Assembly (NCBI GenBank): GCA_018823745.1
Contig: JAHJHR010000012.1
Coordinates: forward strand, 310,001 to 374,000
DNA length: 64,000 bases
From: Alphaproteobacteria bacterium
GTDB taxonomy: Bacteria; Pseudomonadota; Alphaproteobacteria; Oceanibaculales; Oceanibaculaceae
Direction: 5' to 3'
Shown piece by piece: positions 48,241-58,300 of the stretch. Under the pieces are notes generated by a model. It was given only the letters and a program-made list of their open reading frames with translations, was not told the origin of the DNA and made no database searches. Every line of letters starts with the position of its first letter. The stretch's first letter is position 1. A program made the position numbers and the translations under genes.

Positions 48241-50196
48241 ATGGCCGCACTGAACACCCGCATCCGCACGGCCCATGCCTGGGCCGCCCTGGCGCTGATC
48301 GCCATCCTGTTCGTCGCCGTGAATGTCATCACCAGCACGGCCTTCACCTCGGCCCGGCTCGACCTGACGGAAGACCGGCTCTACACCCTGTCGCCGGCCA
48401 CGCTGGCGACGCTGGAGGAGATCGAGGAGCCGATCACGCTGCGCTATTTCTTCTCCGAACGCCTGGGCCGCGAGGTGGCATCCTATGCCACCTATGGCCA
48501 GCGCGTGCGCAATTTGCTGCAGGAATACGCCAATCTGTCGGACGGCAAGATCAGGCTGGAGATGTTCGATCCCGAACCCTTCTCGCTGATCGAGGATCGC
48601 GCCGTTAGCTACGGGCTGCAGGGTGTGCCGCTCGACCAGTCCGGCGAGATGGTCTATTTCGGCCTCGCCGGCAGCAACATGACCGATGACGAGCAGACCA
48701 TCCCGTTCTTCCAGCCGGCGCGTGAACGCTTCCTGGAATATGACCTGACCCGCATCGTCGGCGCGCTGGCCAAGCCGCAGCGCAAGATCATCGGCATGAT
48801 TTCCAGCCTGCCGCTGGAAGGCCGCTTCATGCCCGGCGGGCAGGCGGCGCCGCCCTGGACCATCCTGCAGCAGATGCGCCAGGTCTTCAGCGTGCGCACG
48901 CTGGGCAACAGCGTTGCCACCATCGCGCCGGATATCGACGCGCTGTTCGTCGTGCACCCGAAGGATCTGCCGGCATCGACGCTCTACGCCATCGACCAGT
49001 ATGTGCTGGCCGGCGGCCGGGCGATGTTCTTCGTCGATCCGAATTCCGAAGCCGATGCGATGATCCCGGACCCGCGCGGCGCGCCGAAGATGGATACCTC
49101 CTCCTCGCTGGCCCGGCTGTTTGATGCCTGGGGTGTCAAATTCGACACCAGCAAGGTCGTTGGCGACCGGCTGGCCGCCCGCCGGGTGAATGCCGGCAGC
49201 AGTGCCGGCGGCGCGATGATCCCGGTCGATTACGTGCTGTGGCTGAATCTGCAACGCGGCAATCTGAACCAGGACGACCCGGTGACGGGCGATCTGCAGC
49301 AGCTGTCCCTCGCCACGGCCGGTGCGGTGGCACTGGTCGAGGGTTCCGGCCTGTCGATGACCCCGCTGGTCAGCTCCAGCCCGCTGGCGGAGATGATCGA
49401 TATCAACCGCGTGCGGCCAAGGGCCGATCCGATCCGCCTGCTGCGCGAATACAAGCCGGGCGATACCCAGCGTGTGCTGGCCGCCCGCTTCGCCGGTCCG
49501 CTGACCACCGCCTTCCCGGAAGGACGGCCGGCACCGGCCGAGGGCCAGCCAGCCACCCCGGAAAACCCGCCGGCGCATCGCAGCGCCTCGGAGCGCGACG
49601 CCGCCTTCATCGTCGTTGCCGATACCGACATGCTGGAGGACCGCTTCTGGGTCCAGGTGCAGGATTTCTTCGGCCAGCCGGTTCCCACGCCCTTCGCCAA
49701 TAACGGCGATTTCGTCATGAACGCCCTGGAGAGCCTGGCCGGCGATGCCCGGCTGCTCGATCTGCGCGGCCGCGGCATCATCGCCCGCCCGTTCAGCGTT
49801 ATTGACGATATCCGCCGCGAGGCCGACCAGCGCTACCGTGCGGAGGAACAGGCACTGCAGGACCGCCTGCAGGAATCCCTGGCCAAGCTGGAAGAACTGC
49901 GTTCCACGGACAGTACCGGTAGCGGCGGGGCTATCCTGAGCGTCGCCCAGCGCGGCGAGATTGCCAGCATCCAGCAGACCATCCTGGATACACGTCAGGA
50001 GTTGCGCGGCGTGCAGCGCTCCCTGCGCCAGGATATCGACAGTCTGCAATCGCGGCTGCTGTTCCTGAATATCGGGCTGGTGCCACTGATCGTCGTGGCC
50101 CTGGCCATCGTGATCGGCATCTACCGCCTGTCCCGCCGCCGTCGCCGGACCGCTGCCCGGGCCGCTACCCAGGCCGCTGGGGCGAAAGGAGCCTGA
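48241..50196 (+). CDS. GldG-like ABC auxiliary protein
   Basis: 651 residues. N-terminal TM (about 15-37), then the segment FTSARLDLTEDRLYTLSPAT and TLRYFFSERLGR that begins the ABC_transp_aux (GldG-like) domain of about 400 residues. The C-terminal part has a coiled coil (about 525-600) and a second TM near the end (LFLNIGLVPLIVVALAIVIGIY, about 612-633) followed by an Arg-rich tail RRRRR. It probably forms the periplasmic partner of the ABC-2 permease. Function in gliding is known only in Bacteroidetes; here it is an uncharacterised system. Confidence 0.9.
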   Translation: MAALNTRIRTAHAWAALALIAILFVAVNVITSTAFTSARLDLTEDRLYTLSPATLATLEEIEEPITLRYFFSERLGREVASYATYGQRVRNLLQEYANLSDGKIRLEMFDPEPFSLIEDRAVSYGLQGVPLDQSGEMVYFGLAGSNMTDDEQTIPFFQPARERFLEYDLTRIVGALAKPQRKIIGMISSLPLEGRFMPGGQAAPPWTILQQMRQVFSVRTLGNSVATIAPDIDALFVVHPKDLPASTLYAIDQYVLAGGRAMFFVDPNSEADAMIPDPRGAPKMDTSSSLARLFDAWGVKFDTSKVVGDRLAARRVNAGSSAGGAMIPVDYVLWLNLQRGNLNQDDPVTGDLQQLSLATAGAVALVEGSGLSMTPLVSSSPLAEMIDINRVRPRADPIRLLREYKPGDTQRVLAARFAGPLTTAFPEGRPAPAEGQPATPENPPAHRSASERDAAFIVVADTDMLEDRFWVQVQDFFGQPVPTPFANNGDFVMNALESLAGDARLLDLRGRGIIARPFSVIDDIRREADQRYRAEEQALQDRLQESLAKLEELRSTDSTGSGGAILSVAQRGEIASIQQTILDTRQELRGVQRSLRQDIDSLQSRLLFLNIGLVPLIVVALAIVIGIYRLSRRRRRTAARAATQAAGAKGA

Positions 50197-50198
50197 CC

Positions 50199-51230
50199 AT
50201 GACGCTTCGCAGTTTCTACATCCTGCTGCTGGTGACGGCGATTGCCGTCCTCGGCGCCGCTGGCATCGTCTATCAGCGCAATGCCGCCGCCATTGGCGTG
50301 CTGGACAGCGACCCGGTCTTCCCGGGCCTGACCGACCGGCTGAACGACGTCACGACCATCACCCTCGCCTCGGCCGAGGGCCGGACGACACTGACCCGCA
50401 AGGGCGAGCACTGGGCGGTCGGTGAATCGCATGACTACCCCGCCCGCTCCGATTCGGTGCGCGCATTGCTGCTGGCGCTGGCCGACATGAAGACCATGGA
50501 GGCCAAGACCAGCCGACCGGAAATGTTCAGCCGGCTGGAAGTCGAGGCGCAGGAGTCGGAGAAGGCGAAATCCACCCTGATCGCCCTGCGCGACGGATCG
50601 GGGGCGGTGCTGGCCGAACTTCTGGTCGGCAAGCGGCGCTTTGGCCGGGGCGGCCAGGGCGATGCTTATTATGTCCGCCGGCCCGGATCGAACCAGGCCC
50701 TGCTGGCTGAAAGCCGCCTCGATCCGCGCAGCCAGCCGCTTGACTGGCTGGACCGCCGCATCGCCAGTATTGATCGCGATCAGGTCCGCCAGGTCACCAT
50801 CACCCATCCGGATGGCGAAAGCCTGAGTGTCGGCAAGGACAGCGCGGAGACGAACGACTTCGTTATCCGCGATATGCCGGAAGGCACGCAAATCGAAAAC
50901 CAGTTCCAGCTGAACGCCACCGCCGGCACGCTGAATCAACTGGTGCTCGATGCGGTGCGCCCGGCCGAGGGTCTGTCCTTCGGCACCGCAGGCACACGCT
51001 ACGAGACCTTTGACGGGCTGGTCGTGGAGGTTACCTTCGCCGAAGCCGATGGCACGACCTGGACCCGCTACCGCGCCAGCACGACGGCCGAGGCCAGCGA
51101 CGACGCCAAGGCAAAGGCCGCGGAGATCAACATGCGCACCGAGGGCTGGGCCTATGCCCTGACCGACTTCAAGATCGAGCAGTTGCGCCGCCGGATGGCC
51201 GATCTGGTGAAGCCGGCCGGGAAGTCCTGA
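50199..51230 (+). CDS. DUF4340 family protein
   Basis: 343 residues with an N-terminal TM anchor (about 5-23) and a beta-rich exported body; the repeated phrases DDVTTITL-like TITLASAEGRTTLTRKGEHWAVGESHDYPA and QVTITHPDGESLSV-like are typical of DUF4340. It is cotranscribed (2 bp gap) with the GldG-like gene, the usual neighbour, and should be part of the same envelope complex. No enzymatic motif visible. Confidence 0.88.
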   Translation: MTLRSFYILLLVTAIAVLGAAGIVYQRNAAAIGVLDSDPVFPGLTDRLNDVTTITLASAEGRTTLTRKGEHWAVGESHDYPARSDSVRALLLALADMKTMEAKTSRPEMFSRLEVEAQESEKAKSTLIALRDGSGAVLAELLVGKRRFGRGGQGDAYYVRRPGSNQALLAESRLDPRSQPLDWLDRRIASIDRDQVRQVTITHPDGESLSVGKDSAETNDFVIRDMPEGTQIENQFQLNATAGTLNQLVLDAVRPAEGLSFGTAGTRYETFDGLVVEVTFAEADGTTWTRYRASTTAEASDDAKAKAAEINMRTEGWAYALTDFKIEQLRRRMADLVKPAGKS

Positions 51231-51238
51231 CGCGAAAT

Positions 51239-51282
51239 ACGCTTGGAGAGTGCCGGGCTTTGCTGGCACTCTCCAGAAGCGT
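51239..51282 (+). terminator. Long hairpin closing the ABC-2/GldG operon
   Basis: ACGCTT and GGAGAGTGCC pair with GGCACTCTCC and AAGCGT, a 16-bp stem interrupted by a 2-nt bulge (AG), around a 10-nt loop. It starts 8 nt after the DUF4340 stop. Only a TT pair follows, so it is more probably an RNA end-protecting or Rho-coupled hairpin than a canonical intrinsic terminator. Confidence 0.6.
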
Positions 51283-51321
51283 TGAGCGCCAGCCAGGCGC
51301 GCGCATGATTGGATCGGGCCG

Positions 51322-52071
51322 ATGCCACCGCATGCCACAATCCTGATACCGCTGATCGGCTTCTATATCGGGGTGCTGGGCCTGGCGATCTGGAATCTGG
51401 CAATCCACATGCTGGCCGGCCCGGTCGGCTACGAGATTTTCTTCAGCGGCCCCGACGTCTCCCAGATCATGCTGTTTGGCAGCTATCTGCGCCCTTTTGA
51501 CCTGGAGGGGATGGCGGTGCGCGACGCGGTCATCGCCACAACCGGTTTCGTCCTCACCGTTACGGCGCTGTTCGTCGCGGTGATCATCATGCTGATCCAG
51601 ATCGCGGAGCGCCGCCGCCGCACCATCATCATGGGCAGCCTGAACGTGCTGCGCCTGCCCTCGCCGCTGATCGTGCCCCTGCCCGACGATGAGGGCGACC
51701 CGCGCGTCTACCGGCTGGAAATCGACATCGAGGTGCCGCAGCGCGCCAATAACGCGCTGATCCACGACCTGATCCCCGATCTGAAGCCGGCGCTGGAGAG
51801 CGAATTGCAGGTACTGGCGCAGGGCCGGCTGGTGCAGTTGAGCCACCGCGACATGGAGGATTACCTGACTGCCGCCGCGCACAACATCTCCGACGGCATG
51901 ATCACCCGGGTCAGGGTGCGGCGCGCCAGCTTCGAGCAGGCCGACCCGCTGGCGTATTTCACCGCCGATGCGGAAATCAGCCGGGACGACATGGATATTC
52001 CGCCGATGCCGGAAAGCGGTGAGACGGCTGGCGAAGTGGCAGGCAAGCCAGGCAATCAGCAGGCCGCCTGA
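51322..52071 (+). CDS. FliL-like two-TM protein
   Basis: 249 residues. Two hydrophobic helices at about 6-30 and 70-95 flank a short loop, then a soluble region (about 110-215) whose pattern, LIVPLPDDEGDPRVYRLEIDIEV then HDLIPDLKPALESELQ, LSHRDMEDYLTAA, VRVRRASFEQ, resembles the peripheral domain of flagellar FliL. Acidic C-terminal tail. No flagellar genes are nearby, so FliL-like is a structural guess. Follows the ABC-2/GldG operon after a hairpin; its stop overlaps the next start by 1 bp. Confidence 0.6.
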   Translation: MPPHATILIPLIGFYIGVLGLAIWNLAIHMLAGPVGYEIFFSGPDVSQIMLFGSYLRPFDLEGMAVRDAVIATTGFVLTVTALFVAVIIMLIQIAERRRRTIIMGSLNVLRLPSPLIVPLPDDEGDPRVYRLEIDIEVPQRANNALIHDLIPDLKPALESELQVLAQGRLVQLSHRDMEDYLTAAAHNISDGMITRVRVRRASFEQADPLAYFTADAEISRDDMDIPPMPESGETAGEVAGKPGNQQAA

Positions 52072-52376
52072 TGAAGACCATCCTGATTCTGCTGGCCTTC
52101 CTGGCGGCGCTGGCCGGCGCCTTTTATGCCAGCTACTCGGTCTGGAACCTGACCGGCGAGGCCGAGATGGGCGGCCACGGCATCGCCGCCCTGATTCTCG
52201 GAATCGTCTTCACCTTCGCACTGGGCGCCGGGCTGATGGCGCTGGTGTTCTACAGCAACCGCAAGGGCTATGACGAGCAGGCCCGCAGCGACGATTCCGG
52301 GCTACCGCCCCCGCTATCGCCCACGCACCGGAGCGAAGCGCAGCAGCAGGAAGCCGCTGATCGCCGAGAGGAATGA
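52071..52376 (+). CDS. Small two-TM membrane protein
   Basis: 101 residues with TM helices at about 3-25 and 38-60 and a charged C-terminus ([17 protein letters not shown]). No recognised family. Start is coupled to the preceding FliL-like gene (TGATG). The last 63 bp overlap the 3' end of the convergent nhaA gene, an unusually deep tail overlap, so either this gene's end or its reality should be checked; the first ~80 residues look solidly coding. Confidence 0.65.
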   Translation: MKTILILLAFLAALAGAFYASYSVWNLTGEAEMGGHGIAALILGIVFTFALGAGLMALVFYSNRKGYDEQARSDDSGLPPPLSPTHRSEAQQQEAADRREE

Positions 52377-53486
52377 GCCGGTCAGCACGCCGATCCGCAC
52401 ATCCGCCTGATAGGCCGGGTCGGCAAAGGCCAGCGTGCCGATGAACAGGCTCATGGTGAAGCCCACGCCGGTCAGCAGTGCCACGCCATAGAATTGCAGC
52501 CAGGTGATGTCGCCCGGCAACCGGCTGACCCCTAGCTTCACCGCCGCAAAGGAAAAGCCGAAGACACCAATCTGCTTGCCCAGGAACAACCCGGCGGCGA
52601 TGCCCAGCGGCACCGGTGCGAACAGATCGGCAATCGACAGCCCGGCCAGCGAGACCCCGGCATTGGCAAAGGCAAAGACCGGCATGATGGCGTAGGTCAC
52701 CCAAGGGTGCAGATTATGCTCCAGCTGCTCCAGCGGGGAAGTGTCGCGGCCCTTATGCGTGGCGCGCAGCGGGATAGCGAAGGCGATGGCGACGCCGGCC
52801 AGCGTGGCATGGACACCTGATTTCAGCACACAGACCCACAGGAACACCCCGATCAGCATATAGGGCGTGATCCGCGTGACGCCGAGCCGGTTCAGCAGCA
52901 CCAGGCCGACAATGGCGATGGCGGCCAGCCCCAGCGACAGAAGCGAGAGATTAGCGGTGTAGAAGACGGCGATGATGACGATGGCGCCCAGATCATCGAT
53001 GATCGCCAGCGCCAGCAGGAAGACCTTCAGCGAGGTCGGTGCGCGGGTGCCGACAAGCGCCAGAATGCCCAGCGCAAAGGCAATATCCGTCGCTGCCGGT
53101 ATCGCCCAGCCATTCAGCGTCACCGGATCGCCGGCATTGAAGGCGACATAAACCAGTGCTGGGATCGCCATGCCGCCCACCGCGCCGATCGCCGGCAGCG
53201 ATGCTTCGGCCCATTTCGACAGATTGCCGTCGAGGACCTCGCGCTTGATCTCCAGCCCGATCAGCAGGAAGAAGATCGCCATCAGCCCGTCATTGATCCA
53301 CAGCAGCAGCGGCTTGGCGATGACCAGCGAGCCGATGCTGGCCTGTACTGGCGTCTCAAGCACCCCGTCATACAGCCATCCCAGGGGCGAGTTCACCAGC
53401 ACCAGGGCGATGACCGCCGCGGCGAGCAGCAGGATTCCGCCCGATGCCTCCATCTTGATGAAAGCACGCAAAGCTGACACCGGCAT
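52314..53486 (-). CDS. nhaA: Na+/H+ antiporter NhaA
   Basis: 390 residues from [17 protein letters not shown] at 53486 (E. coli NhaA 388). Hallmarks: [37 protein letters not shown], the ion-binding pair in [12 protein letters not shown], and NAGVSLAG. Exchanges Na+ or Li+ for protons under alkaline or saline conditions. AGGGGGT lies about 6 nt upstream of the start; in-frame extension to 53573 would run through the leader, which looks structured (see the riboswitch candidate). Downstream of tetR, same strand. Confidence 0.95.
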   Translation of the reverse strand: MPVSALRAFIKMEASGGILLLAAAVIALVLVNSPLGWLYDGVLETPVQASIGSLVIAKPLLLWINDGLMAIFFLLIGLEIKREVLDGNLSKWAEASLPAIGAVGGMAIPALVYVAFNAGDPVTLNGWAIPAATDIAFALGILALVGTRAPTSLKVFLLALAIIDDLGAIVIIAVFYTANLSLLSLGLAAIAIVGLVLLNRLGVTRITPYMLIGVFLWVCVLKSGVHATLAGVAIAFAIPLRATHKGRDTSPLEQLEHNLHPWVTYAIMPVFAFANAGVSLAGLSIADLFAPVPLGIAAGLFLGKQIGVFGFSFAAVKLGVSRLPGDITWLQFYGVALLTGVGFTMSLFIGTLAFADPAYQADVRIGVLTGSFLSAISGFLLLRFAPVRGR

Positions 53487-53570
53487 TGATGACCCCCTGT
53501 AGGATGGCGCAAAAAAGCGTCGTGGCCTTCTTAATGCCCCGCACAGGGGACTTCGGAAAGGCTTTTCCAG
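53487..53570 (-). promoter_or_regulatory. Structured leader of nhaA, possible lithium/sodium (nhaA-I-like) riboswitch
   Basis: On the minus strand the leader has a GGAAA/TTTCC hairpin (loop AGCC, around 53555-53568), a CCCC-TGTGC-GGGG hairpin (53537-53549), an AAGGCC element (53524-53530) able to pair with the GCCTT of the first hairpin, and the ribosome site CAGGGGG (about 53492-53498) that can pair with CCCCTG of the second hairpin. This is a natural on/off arrangement. nhaA-I RNAs upstream of nhaA are a known lithium riboswitch class; I cannot verify the consensus here. Confidence 0.45.
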
Positions 53571-53582
53571 CAAAGCACCAAA

Positions 53583-54230
53583 TCAGACGGAATGCAGCCG
53601 CCGGCGTTCATGGGCCTTCAGGAAGTGGTTCACCGCCTGCTCGATGGCCTCCCGGATTTCCGTTTCCGTCGGCGCTGCCTCAACCTGCAACAGGGCGCGC
53701 AGCTGGAAATGCCCCCGCAACGCCCCCAGGAACTGCTCGGCCGACAGCGCCGGATTGGGAATCGCCAGTACTTCCTTGCCGGCCTGCTCCGACAGATAGG
53801 CCGCCAGCCGATCAACCGCGCCCTGCGGGCCAATGGTGAAGATCATCTGGCCCAGCTCCGGGAAGCGCGGCGATTCCGAGACGAGAAGACGGTGCAGCGC
53901 CACCGAGGACGGCTTCAGCAGGATCGCCATGAAGCGGGTTGCCAGCGCCGTCAGCACCTGGCGTGGCTGGCCACCCTGCTGCGCACTTTCGGCGATAGTG
54001 CTCAGCAGCTCCTCGCCGATTTCCTCGACTATCGCGCGAAACAACCCATCTTTGCTCTGGAAATGATTATATACTGTCTGCTTGGCGACACCGGCTTCTG
54101 CAGCGACCAGATCCATCGTCGCGGTTTCATAGCCGAGGCGCAAAAACACCTGGGTACCCGCCTCGATGATGGTTTGCCGCTTGCGCGCACTGCAGGATAA
54201 TTCGATGGGCGCCACTTTTGCAGTTGGCAT
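53583..54230 (-). CDS. TetR-family transcriptional regulator
   Basis: 215 residues from the ATG at 54230 (GGGAGGAG 7 nt upstream). TetR helix-turn-helix at about 15-60: KRQTIIEAGTQVFLRLGYETATMDLVAAEAGVAKQTVYNHFQSKDGLFRAIVEE, followed by an all-helical ligand domain. Divergent from the RND adaptor gene with a 71-bp gap containing a dyad, so it most likely represses that pump. Confidence 0.93.
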   Translation of the reverse strand: MPTAKVAPIELSCSARKRQTIIEAGTQVFLRLGYETATMDLVAAEAGVAKQTVYNHFQSKDGLFRAIVEEIGEELLSTIAESAQQGGQPRQVLTALATRFMAILLKPSSVALHRLLVSESPRFPELGQMIFTIGPQGAVDRLAAYLSEQAGKEVLAIPNPALSAEQFLGALRGHFQLRALLQVEAAPTETEIREAIEQAVNHFLKAHERRRLHSV

Positions 54231-54280
54231 TCTTGACTCCTCCCGGGAGACTCGCATATCCATGGACTGGACTGTCTAGT

Positions 54281-54295
54281 CTAAACCTAGTTTAG
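54281..54295. promoter_or_regulatory. Candidate TetR operator overlapping the pump ribosome site
   Basis: CTAAAC-CTA-GTTTAG, a perfect 6-3-6 inverted repeat, ends 6 bp before the adaptor start codon; the AGGA of the ribosome site begins at its right end. A smaller repeat GACT-GTCT-AGTC (54270-54281) touches it on the left. Position between tetR and the pump genes supports an operator role. Confidence 0.5.
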
Positions 54296-54301
54296 GAAGC
54301 A

Positions 54302-55390
54302 ATGCTGGCGATGGGAAGAGGCTGGAAACTATCTCTCGGACTGGCGGTCATCATCGCCATCGGCGCAGGCGTCATTATTTATCTTGATGGCAGTCAGCAG
54401 CCCGCTGTCGCCCAATCCACCCAGACACCGGCCGTCGCCCCACCGCCTGTCGAGGCCGCCAAGGTCACGCTGGATGCCGTGCGCACCGAAATCGGTGCCG
54501 TCGGCAGCCTGCTGCCGAACGAGCAGGTCGTCATCCAGCCAGAGATCGCCGGCCGCATCTCCCGCATCCTGTTCGAGGATGTGCAGCAGGTTGAGCGCGG
54601 CGCACCGCTGGTCGAACTGGACAAGGAAATCCTCCAGGCCGAGCTGGCGCAGGCGGAAGCCAATCTGGCGCTGGCAAAGGCCAATTTCGACCGGGCAGAC
54701 ACGCTGCTGAAACAGGGTACGGGCACCGTGCGCACCCGTGACGAGGCGCTGGCCCGTCTGCGGTCCGACCAGGCCGGCCAGGAACTGGCGAAGGCGCGAC
54801 TGGCCAAGACCACGATCCGCGCACCCTTTGACGGTGTTCTCGGCCTGCGCATGCTCAGCCTCGGCCGCTATATCACGCCGGCTGACAGCATCGTGACCCT
54901 GCAGCAGATCGATCCGCTGAAAGCCGAATTCCGGGTGCCGGAAATCTATCTTTCATCGGTCAGCGTCGGCCAGAAGGTGGAGATGACTGCCGATGCGCTG
55001 GCCGGCCGCAATTTCGTCGGCGAGATATATGCCATCGATCCGCAGGTCGACATCAACGGTCGCTCGCTGCGCATCCGCGCGCTGGTGCCAAACAAGGACA
55101 AGGCTCTGTCACCGGGCCTGTTCGTGCGGCTGACCATCATCTCGAATACCCGCGAGAATGCCGTGCTGGTGCCGGAATCGGCCATCACCTCGGTCGGGCG
55201 CGAGCGCTTCGTCTACCGTCTGGATGGCACAAAAGCGGTCCTGACCAAGGTCGAGTTGGGCAGCCGCCGCCCCGGCATGGTTGAGGTGCTGAAGGGCCTC
55301 GGCCCTGATGATATCGTCGTGACCGCCGGGCAGATGCGCCTGCGCAATGGGATGACTGTCGAAATCGTCGGCACCACACCGGGGAGCTGA
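54302..55390 (+). CDS. RND efflux periplasmic adaptor
   Basis: 362 residues. Membrane anchor at about 10-28, Ala/Gln/Pro-rich linker, lipoyl halves around EVVIQPEIAGRISRILFEDVQQVERGAPLVELDKEI and TIRAPFDGVLGLRMLSLGRYI, helical hairpin of about 60 residues, beta-barrel from about 205. ATG at 54302 preceded by AGGAAGC; another ATG is 9 nt on. Begins the TetR-controlled adaptor-permease operon, 5 bp before the permease. No OMF gene present. Confidence 0.92.
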   Translation: MLAMGRGWKLSLGLAVIIAIGAGVIIYLDGSQQPAVAQSTQTPAVAPPPVEAAKVTLDAVRTEIGAVGSLLPNEQVVIQPEIAGRISRILFEDVQQVERGAPLVELDKEILQAELAQAEANLALAKANFDRADTLLKQGTGTVRTRDEALARLRSDQAGQELAKARLAKTTIRAPFDGVLGLRMLSLGRYITPADSIVTLQQIDPLKAEFRVPEIYLSSVSVGQKVEMTADALAGRNFVGEIYAIDPQVDINGRSLRIRALVPNKDKALSPGLFVRLTIISNTRENAVLVPESAITSVGRERFVYRLDGTKAVLTKVELGSRRPGMVEVLKGLGPDDIVVTAGQMRLRNGMTVEIVGTTPGS

Positions 55391-55395
55391 TCGCC

Positions 55396-58300
55396 GTGAA
55401 TCTTTGGGAAATCTGCGTCCGCCGTCCGGTTTTCGCGACGGTGATGAGTCTTATGATTCTGCTGATCGGTCTGGTGTCCTATGACCGGCTGCCGGTGCGC
55501 GAATATCCCAACATCGACGAGCCCGTCGTCTCCGTGCGGACCGACTATCTGGGGGCAAGCGCCGAGATCATCGAATCGCAGGTGACACAGATTCTGGAAT
55601 CCTCGATTTCTGGTATCGAGGGCATCGAGACGATCATCTCGCAGAGCCGCCAGGAACGCTCCAACATCACCGTGCGGTTCCGCCTGTCGATTGATCCCGA
55701 TGTCGCCGCCAGTGATGTACGCGACCGTGTCAGCCGGGTGCGCGGGCGACTGCCGGATGAAATCGACGAACCCGTCATTTCCAAGGTCGAGGCCGACGCC
55801 TCGCCGATCCTGTTCATCGGCTTCTCCGCGCCCGGCCGCACCCAGATGGAGCTGACGGATTATGCCGAACGCTTCTTCGTCGACCGCCTGCAGACCCTTC
55901 CGGGGCTGGCCGAGGTACGGATCTATGGCGAGCGGCGCTTTTCCATGCGCATCTGGATCGACCGGGCGAAGCTGGCTGGTTATGACCTGACCGTCCAGGA
56001 TGTCGAGAATGCGCTGCGCCAGCAGAATGTGGAAATCCCGTCCGGCCGTATCGAAAGCCTCGACCGCGAATTCACTGTCCTGTCGCGCACCAATCTGATC
56101 ACGCCGCAGCAATTCGAGAACATTGTCTTGAAGGAAGCCAATGGCTTCCAGGTGAAGCTGCGCGATATCGGCCGGGCCGAGCTGGGACCGACCGATTTCC
56201 GCCGCGTCTCCCGATATAACGGCACCAATTCACTGACGCTGGGCATCATCAAGCAGGCGACTGCCAACCCGCTGGAAGTGTCGCAGGCCGTTCAGGACGC
56301 CTTGCCAGGCATTCTGGCGGATTTGCCCGATGACATGCATGCCGAGCTGGCCTACGACACCTCGGTCTTCATCGAGCGTTCGATCACGAATGTGTTCCAC
56401 ACCATCATCGAGGCGGTGCTTCTCGTCATCCTCGTCATCTTCTTCTTCCTGCGCAGCCTGCGCGCCACGGTCATTCCGCTGGTCACCATTCCGGTCTCGC
56501 TGATCGGCGCCTTCATCCTGATGTTCGCCATGGGATTCAGCGTGAACACGCTGACCCTGCTGGCCATGGTTCTGGCCATCGGGCTGGTGGTCGACGACGC
56601 CATCGTCGTGCTGGAAAATGTTCACCGCCATCTGGAGGAGGGCAAGACGCCCTTCCAGGCCAGCATCATCGGCACGCAGGAAATCGCCTTCGCCGTCATC
56701 GCCATGACTCTGACGCTGGCCGCCGTCTATGCGCCGGTCGCCTTCTCCGAAGGCCGCACCGGACGCCTTTTCATCGAATTCGCGCTGGCCCTGGCCGGTG
56801 CCGTGCTGGTGTCCGGTTTCGTAGCGCTGACGCTGACGCCGATGATGTGTTCCAAGCTGCTGAAGGGGCATGAATCACACGGCCGGGTCTATAATTTCTT
56901 GGAATCCGTCTTCAACGGCATGGCCAATGGCTATCGCCGCAGCCTGATCGCCTCGCTGAACATACGCTTCGTCATTGTCCTCGTCGGGCTGGCCGTTGCC
57001 GGGTGCAGTTATCTGCTGTTCACAAATATCAAGTCGGAACTGTCCCCGACCGAAGATCGCGGCACCATCAATGTCTTCTCCAGCGCCCCGGAAGGCTCGA
57101 CGCTGGAATTCACAGACCACTACGCCCAGCAGTTCGAAAAGATGCTGCTGGAGACGCCTGAGGTCGATGGCGCCATTGTCATCACCGGCTTCCCGGATGT
57201 CACCCAATCCGCTTCCTTCACCCGCCTGAAGAGCTGGGAAGACCGCGACCGCAAGCAGCAGACAATCGTCGAGGAGCTGCAGAAGAAACTGGCCCGGATT
57301 GCCGGTGTGCGCGCCTTCGCCATCAACCGCCCGGCCTTCGGCCAGAGCCCGCGTGAGAGGCCGATCCAGTTCGTGCTGCAGACCACCGCCAGCTATCAGG
57401 ATCTGGAAAAGGCGCTTGGCCAGATGATGGAGGAAGCACGGAAATTCCCTGGCTTCGTCAATCTTGACGACGATCTGAAGCTGAACAAGCCGCAGCTCGA
57501 CATAGATGTCGACCGCGAGAAGGCTGCCGATCTCGGCATCCCCATTGCCACCATCGGCCGGACGCTGGAAACCCTGCTGGGTGGCCGGCAGGTCACGCGC
57601 TTCAACATGAATGGCGAGCAGTATGACGTGCTGGTCCAGGTCGAGGATGCCGACCGCCGCACGCCCGGCGATCTGAGCGACATCTATGTCCGCTCGGCCA
57701 GCGGGCAGATGGTGCAGTTCTCCAATCTGGCCACGGTGCAGGAAGTGGTGGCGCCGCGCGAATTGAACCGTTTCAACCAGCTTCGTTCCGCCACCATCAC
57801 GGCAAATATCGCGCCGGGCTACGCGCTGGGTGACGGTCTCGCCTTTCTTGAGGAAGCTGCCGGACGCATCCTGCCGGTCAATGTCCAGACCGATCTGAAC
57901 GGCCAGTCGCGTGAGTTCAAGCAATCCGGCCAGGCGCTCTATGTCATCTTCCTGCTGGCACTGGCCTTCATCTATCTGGTGCTGGCCGCCCAGTTCGAGA
58001 GCTTCATCGACCCGTTCATCATCATCCTGTCCGTGCCTTTGTCGATAACCGGGGCACTGGCGGCGCTGTATTTCACCGGCAACACGATGAACATCTACAG
58101 CCAGATTGGATTGATCACCCTGGTCGGGCTGATCACCAAGCACGGCATCCTGATCGTCGAATTCGCCAATCAGCTGCAGGAACGCGGCATGAAGCTGCGC
58201 GAGGCGGTGATTGAATCCGCCGTGCTGCGCCTGCGTCCGATCCTGATGACGACGGGTGCGATGGTGCTGGGCGCGCTGCCGCTGGCGATGGCCAGTGGCG

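Noticed and set aside
47773..50049. 758-codon minus-strand open frame
   Set aside because: Antisense to the ABC-2 permease and GldG-like genes; composition is that of a shadow frame.
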